From Gammaproteobacteria bacterium (GTDB lineage: Bacteria; Pseudomonadota; Gammaproteobacteria; Xanthomonadales; Marinicellaceae), in contig JAUHXW010000027.1 in the NCBI GenBank assembly GCA_030426705.1, positions 1 to 15,214 on the forward strand: a stretch of 15,214 nucleotides of DNA. Reading direction: 5' to 3'. The position numbers and the translations under genes are program-made. The notes under the pieces are model-generated. The model was not told the DNA's origin, did not search any database, and worked only from the letters and a program-made list of their open reading frames with translations. Below are positions 13,276 through 15,214 of the stretch, in pieces (position 1 is the stretch's first letter; each line of letters opens with the position of its first letter).

Positions 13276-14592
13276 ATGAAAAAAATTGGACTGTTACTGT
13301 TTTGGGTTTTGGGTGCATCGGCTCAAATACCCGATGCAGTAAAAAACCAAGTTGAATTGCGTATCAAACATCAATACAACCCATCGATTGCGCTGGGTGT
13401 ATACGAGGACGGGCATCAATCATTCTTTGTCAAAGGCTGGCAAAATCAGCAAAAACAAATACCAGCCACGGAGCAAACTGTTTATGAAATTGGTTCTATC
13501 ACCAAAACCTTTACCGGTTTGCTGTTGGCTATTCTGGCTGAAGAAGGGAAAGTTCAACTGGATGACCCCGTTGAACTACACTGGCAACAACCTTTTAAAC
13601 TGATGGATGCCCGAGGTCAGGCCATTACACTGAAACAACTCAGCACCCATACATCAGGATTACCCAGAATACCTTACAACTTACCAGCATTTGGGAATGA
13701 CCCTAATGCAGACTATGGTCGAGATGATTTGCTTGCAGCACTTCGTAACATTAAACCTGAAGAGGCCGGAATCAACCACGCCTATTCAAATTTGGCTGTG
13801 GGTTTATTGGGCGAAACGCTGGCCAATGCTGGCGGGCAAACATACAACCAATTGATTGAACAAAAAATCATCCAACCCTTATCCTTAGAATCAACCTTCA
13901 TGACACTGGAAGATGTGCCTGAACAACATCTGGCCGTGGGATACGCTGGTAACAGAACAGCTTCAGCCTGGAATTTCAAAGCATTGGCTGGAGCCGGTTC
14001 CATTCGGAGTTCAATTTCCGACCTGTTGGCATATGGTGTTGCCCACATCAACCAACCTGAACAGTTAGAAAACGCCATGGCATTGGCCACTGATACACAT
14101 TTCCAAAAGGACAAATTACGCGTTGGCCTGGGGTGGCATTTCAATGGGGATATGATGTGGCACAACGGTGGTACAGGCGGCTTTCGTTCTATGTTGGTGA
14201 TTGACCCAAAAAACAAAAAAGTGGTCGCCGCTATCACCAACAACAATCAACATGATGTGGAAGACATAGCAATGCATCTGATGAACGCAGAGCAAGTCAT
14301 GCGAGAACACGATTTTCCGGTTGAAATTGCTGCAACAGAATTGGTCGAGTTTGCCGGCGATTTCAAACAAGCAAATGGTGACTTACAAATCACCATGAAA
14401 ATCAGCAATGATCGATTGTTTTTTTCTGCCCCAAAACAACCTAGACAAGCCATGATTTATGTCGGTCAAGACCGTTTTAAATTCAAAATGATTGATGTTA
14501 AGGTCAATTTTATTCGTGATGAAAAAGGCGAGATTCAATCTCTTGAGTTACATGGCTGGGGTGATCCACAAACCTATCATAAAATAAACTAA
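13276..14592 (+). CDS. Exported serine hydrolase of the class C beta-lactamase family
   Basis: Periplasmic or surface serine hydrolase of the beta-lactamase/DD-peptidase/esterase superfamily. A signal peptide ends at about Ala16 (MKKIGLLLFWVLGASA). All three active-site elements are present: SxxK as Ser74-Ile-Thr-Lys77 in 'YEIGSITKTFTG', YxN as Tyr170-Ser-Asn172 in 'HAYSNLAVGLLGE', and the HxG version of the third motif as His296-Asn-Gly298 in 'MWHNGGTGGFRS'. 'LLTHTSGLP' of the family appears as 'LSTHTSGLP'. After about residue 345 a ~95-residue beta-rich domain follows ('FAGDFKQANGDLQITMKISN'), as in many peptidase/esterase members. HxG instead of KTG favours peptidase or esterase over resistance activity. 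The ribosome-binding site is weak. Its stop overlaps the stop of the minus-strand gene at 14589 by 4 bp. Confidence 0.85.
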   Translation: MKKIGLLLFWVLGASAQIPDAVKNQVELRIKHQYNPSIALGVYEDGHQSFFVKGWQNQQKQIPATEQTVYEIGSITKTFTGLLLAILAEEGKVQLDDPVELHWQQPFKLMDARGQAITLKQLSTHTSGLPRIPYNLPAFGNDPNADYGRDDLLAALRNIKPEEAGINHAYSNLAVGLLGETLANAGGQTYNQLIEQKIIQPLSLESTFMTLEDVPEQHLAVGYAGNRTASAWNFKALAGAGSIRSSISDLLAYGVAHINQPEQLENAMALATDTHFQKDKLRVGLGWHFNGDMMWHNGGTGGFRSMLVIDPKNKKVVAAITNNNQHDVEDIAMHLMNAEQVMREHDFPVEIAATELVEFAGDFKQANGDLQITMKISNDRLFFSAPKQPRQAMIYVGQDRFKFKMIDVKVNFIRDEKGEIQSLELHGWGDPQTYHKIN

Positions 14593-15125
14593 CTGCCTAA
14601 CCACCTTTTGAGTTTACGCAATGGGGCTGTGATTTTCCAGGAAGTGGAGTTTTCCAATTCGTGTACACGATTGATTAATCTGGTTTCATCATAATTGAGT
14701 AATTTAATTTGTTTTGCAAGTTTCTGGACATTTTCACTTTGATTTCCGCCCAGTGTTTTGAGTTGTAATATTTCAGTTTTTAATCGACCGATTTCTACCG
14801 TTTGTGCAGTGATGGTTTTATACAAACGTTCGAGGTGCTGATCCCTTCTTTTTAACAAAGCTTTGATTTCATTCAAACCTGCTTCAGTTAACTGCTGTCC
14901 GGGTTTAAAGTCATCGGACAAGTGTCTTTCAACATAAATGGTGGAATGGGGATTAACAGCTTGTTGCCGGTGGTGGCTGGTTAGTGGATGGTGGGTAAAG
15001 TCCACATGCGGATCCAGTTCTTGCCCATGTAAATTGTTGTGCGTACCACCGCCGATATAGTGCGGATCATAAAGCAAATCATTGATACCGGTGATTGTTT
15101 CAACCATTTTGAGAAAATCTTGGCT
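14589..15125 (-). pseudogene. Remnant of a 2OG-Fe(II) oxygenase with glycan-cluster-type coiled-coil tail
   Basis: The 172-residue frame (ATG at 15107) does not look like a whole gene. Its start, 'ITGINDLLYDPHYIGGGTHN' then 'NLHGQELDPHVDFTHHP', is the middle of a prolyl-4-hydroxylase-like oxygenase, with the first two iron ligands in HVD. The similarity extends upstream of the ATG (SQDFLKM) to a TAA at 15126-15128. After 'LTSHHRQ' the usual ~100 residues carrying the distal iron His and the 2-oxoglutarate Arg are missing; the sequence jumps to 'NPHSTIYVERHLSDDFKPG', which in this family follows the catalytic domain. A coiled coil and 'LENSTSWKITAPLRKLKRWL', a tail common on glycosyltransferase-cluster proteins, end it. 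It is probably inactive. Another reading frame is open from the window edge to 15100 and may hold the lost N-terminal part. Confidence 0.65.
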
Positions 15126-15214
15126 TTAGCCCGAATATTTCATCAGTAAATGGAATTTTCAGAAAAAATGACGAAGAAGGTTGGTCAAATATCACGAAAA
15201 GCGTAGCATTAGCT

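Noticed and set aside
13782..14246. 154-codon minus-strand ORF opposite the serine hydrolase
   Set aside because: Shadow of a gene with all three active-site motifs intact.
13276..14592. Serine hydrolase as an AmpC-type resistance gene
   Set aside because: The third motif is HxG (HNG), not KTG, and there is a C-terminal beta-rich domain, as in peptidase/esterase relatives; no ampR-like neighbour.

Overview
The window is about 15.2 kb of a moderate-GC (mid-40s % by eye) gammaproteobacterial-type chromosome. The identity is inferred, not proven. The his operon is attenuation-controlled, lepB and umuDC are of proteobacterial type, exported Sortilin/VPS10-type and LolA-fold proteins are present, and one secreted protein ends in an 'IFxDGFE' tail like those I associate with Lysobacterales/Marinicella-like bacteria. 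No tRNA, rRNA, CRISPR array, integrase, transposase or phage module is visible.

Layout. (1) 1-1564, minus strand: the start of a histidine operon. A sigma70-type promoter, a 19-codon leader peptide with His-Asn-His-His-His, an attenuator terminator, long-form hisG and the 5' part of hisC follow one another; no hisD lies between hisG and hisC. (2) 1693-2475, plus strand: lepB, signal peptidase I. (3) 2486-4164, minus strand: umuD-umuC (DNA polymerase V), overlapping by ATGA. (4) 4189-6167: two same-orientation copies of a structured 150/215-bp intergenic repeat. They bracket a class I methyltransferase gene and a small DUF11-like secreted protein gene. (5) 6269-7924, minus strand: a cytoplasmic-looking gamma-glutamyltransferase-family enzyme. 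(6) 8012-9137, plus strand: two overlapping genes of unknown function, a small protein resembling an integrase core-binding (SAM-like) domain and a two-helix membrane protein. (7) 9201-13107, minus strand: an exported LolA-fold protein followed by a ~1043-residue Asp-box beta-propeller protein (VPS10/sortilin type). (8) 13276-14592, plus strand: an exported class C beta-lactamase-family serine hydrolase. (9) 14589-15125, minus strand: the damaged remains of a 2OG-Fe(II) oxygenase gene with a coiled-coil, glycan-cluster-type C-terminus.

How the genes relate. The his block shows a complete attenuation design in which the leader-peptide codons double as the antiterminator strand. The repeats are the most unusual DNA here: two of the few differences between the copies are a compensating base-pair change in a stem, so structure rather than the overlapping ORF is what is conserved. 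The best candidates for undescribed biology are this repeat family with its bracketed two-gene segment, the 8012/8547 gene pair, and the LolA-fold/VPS10 export pair.
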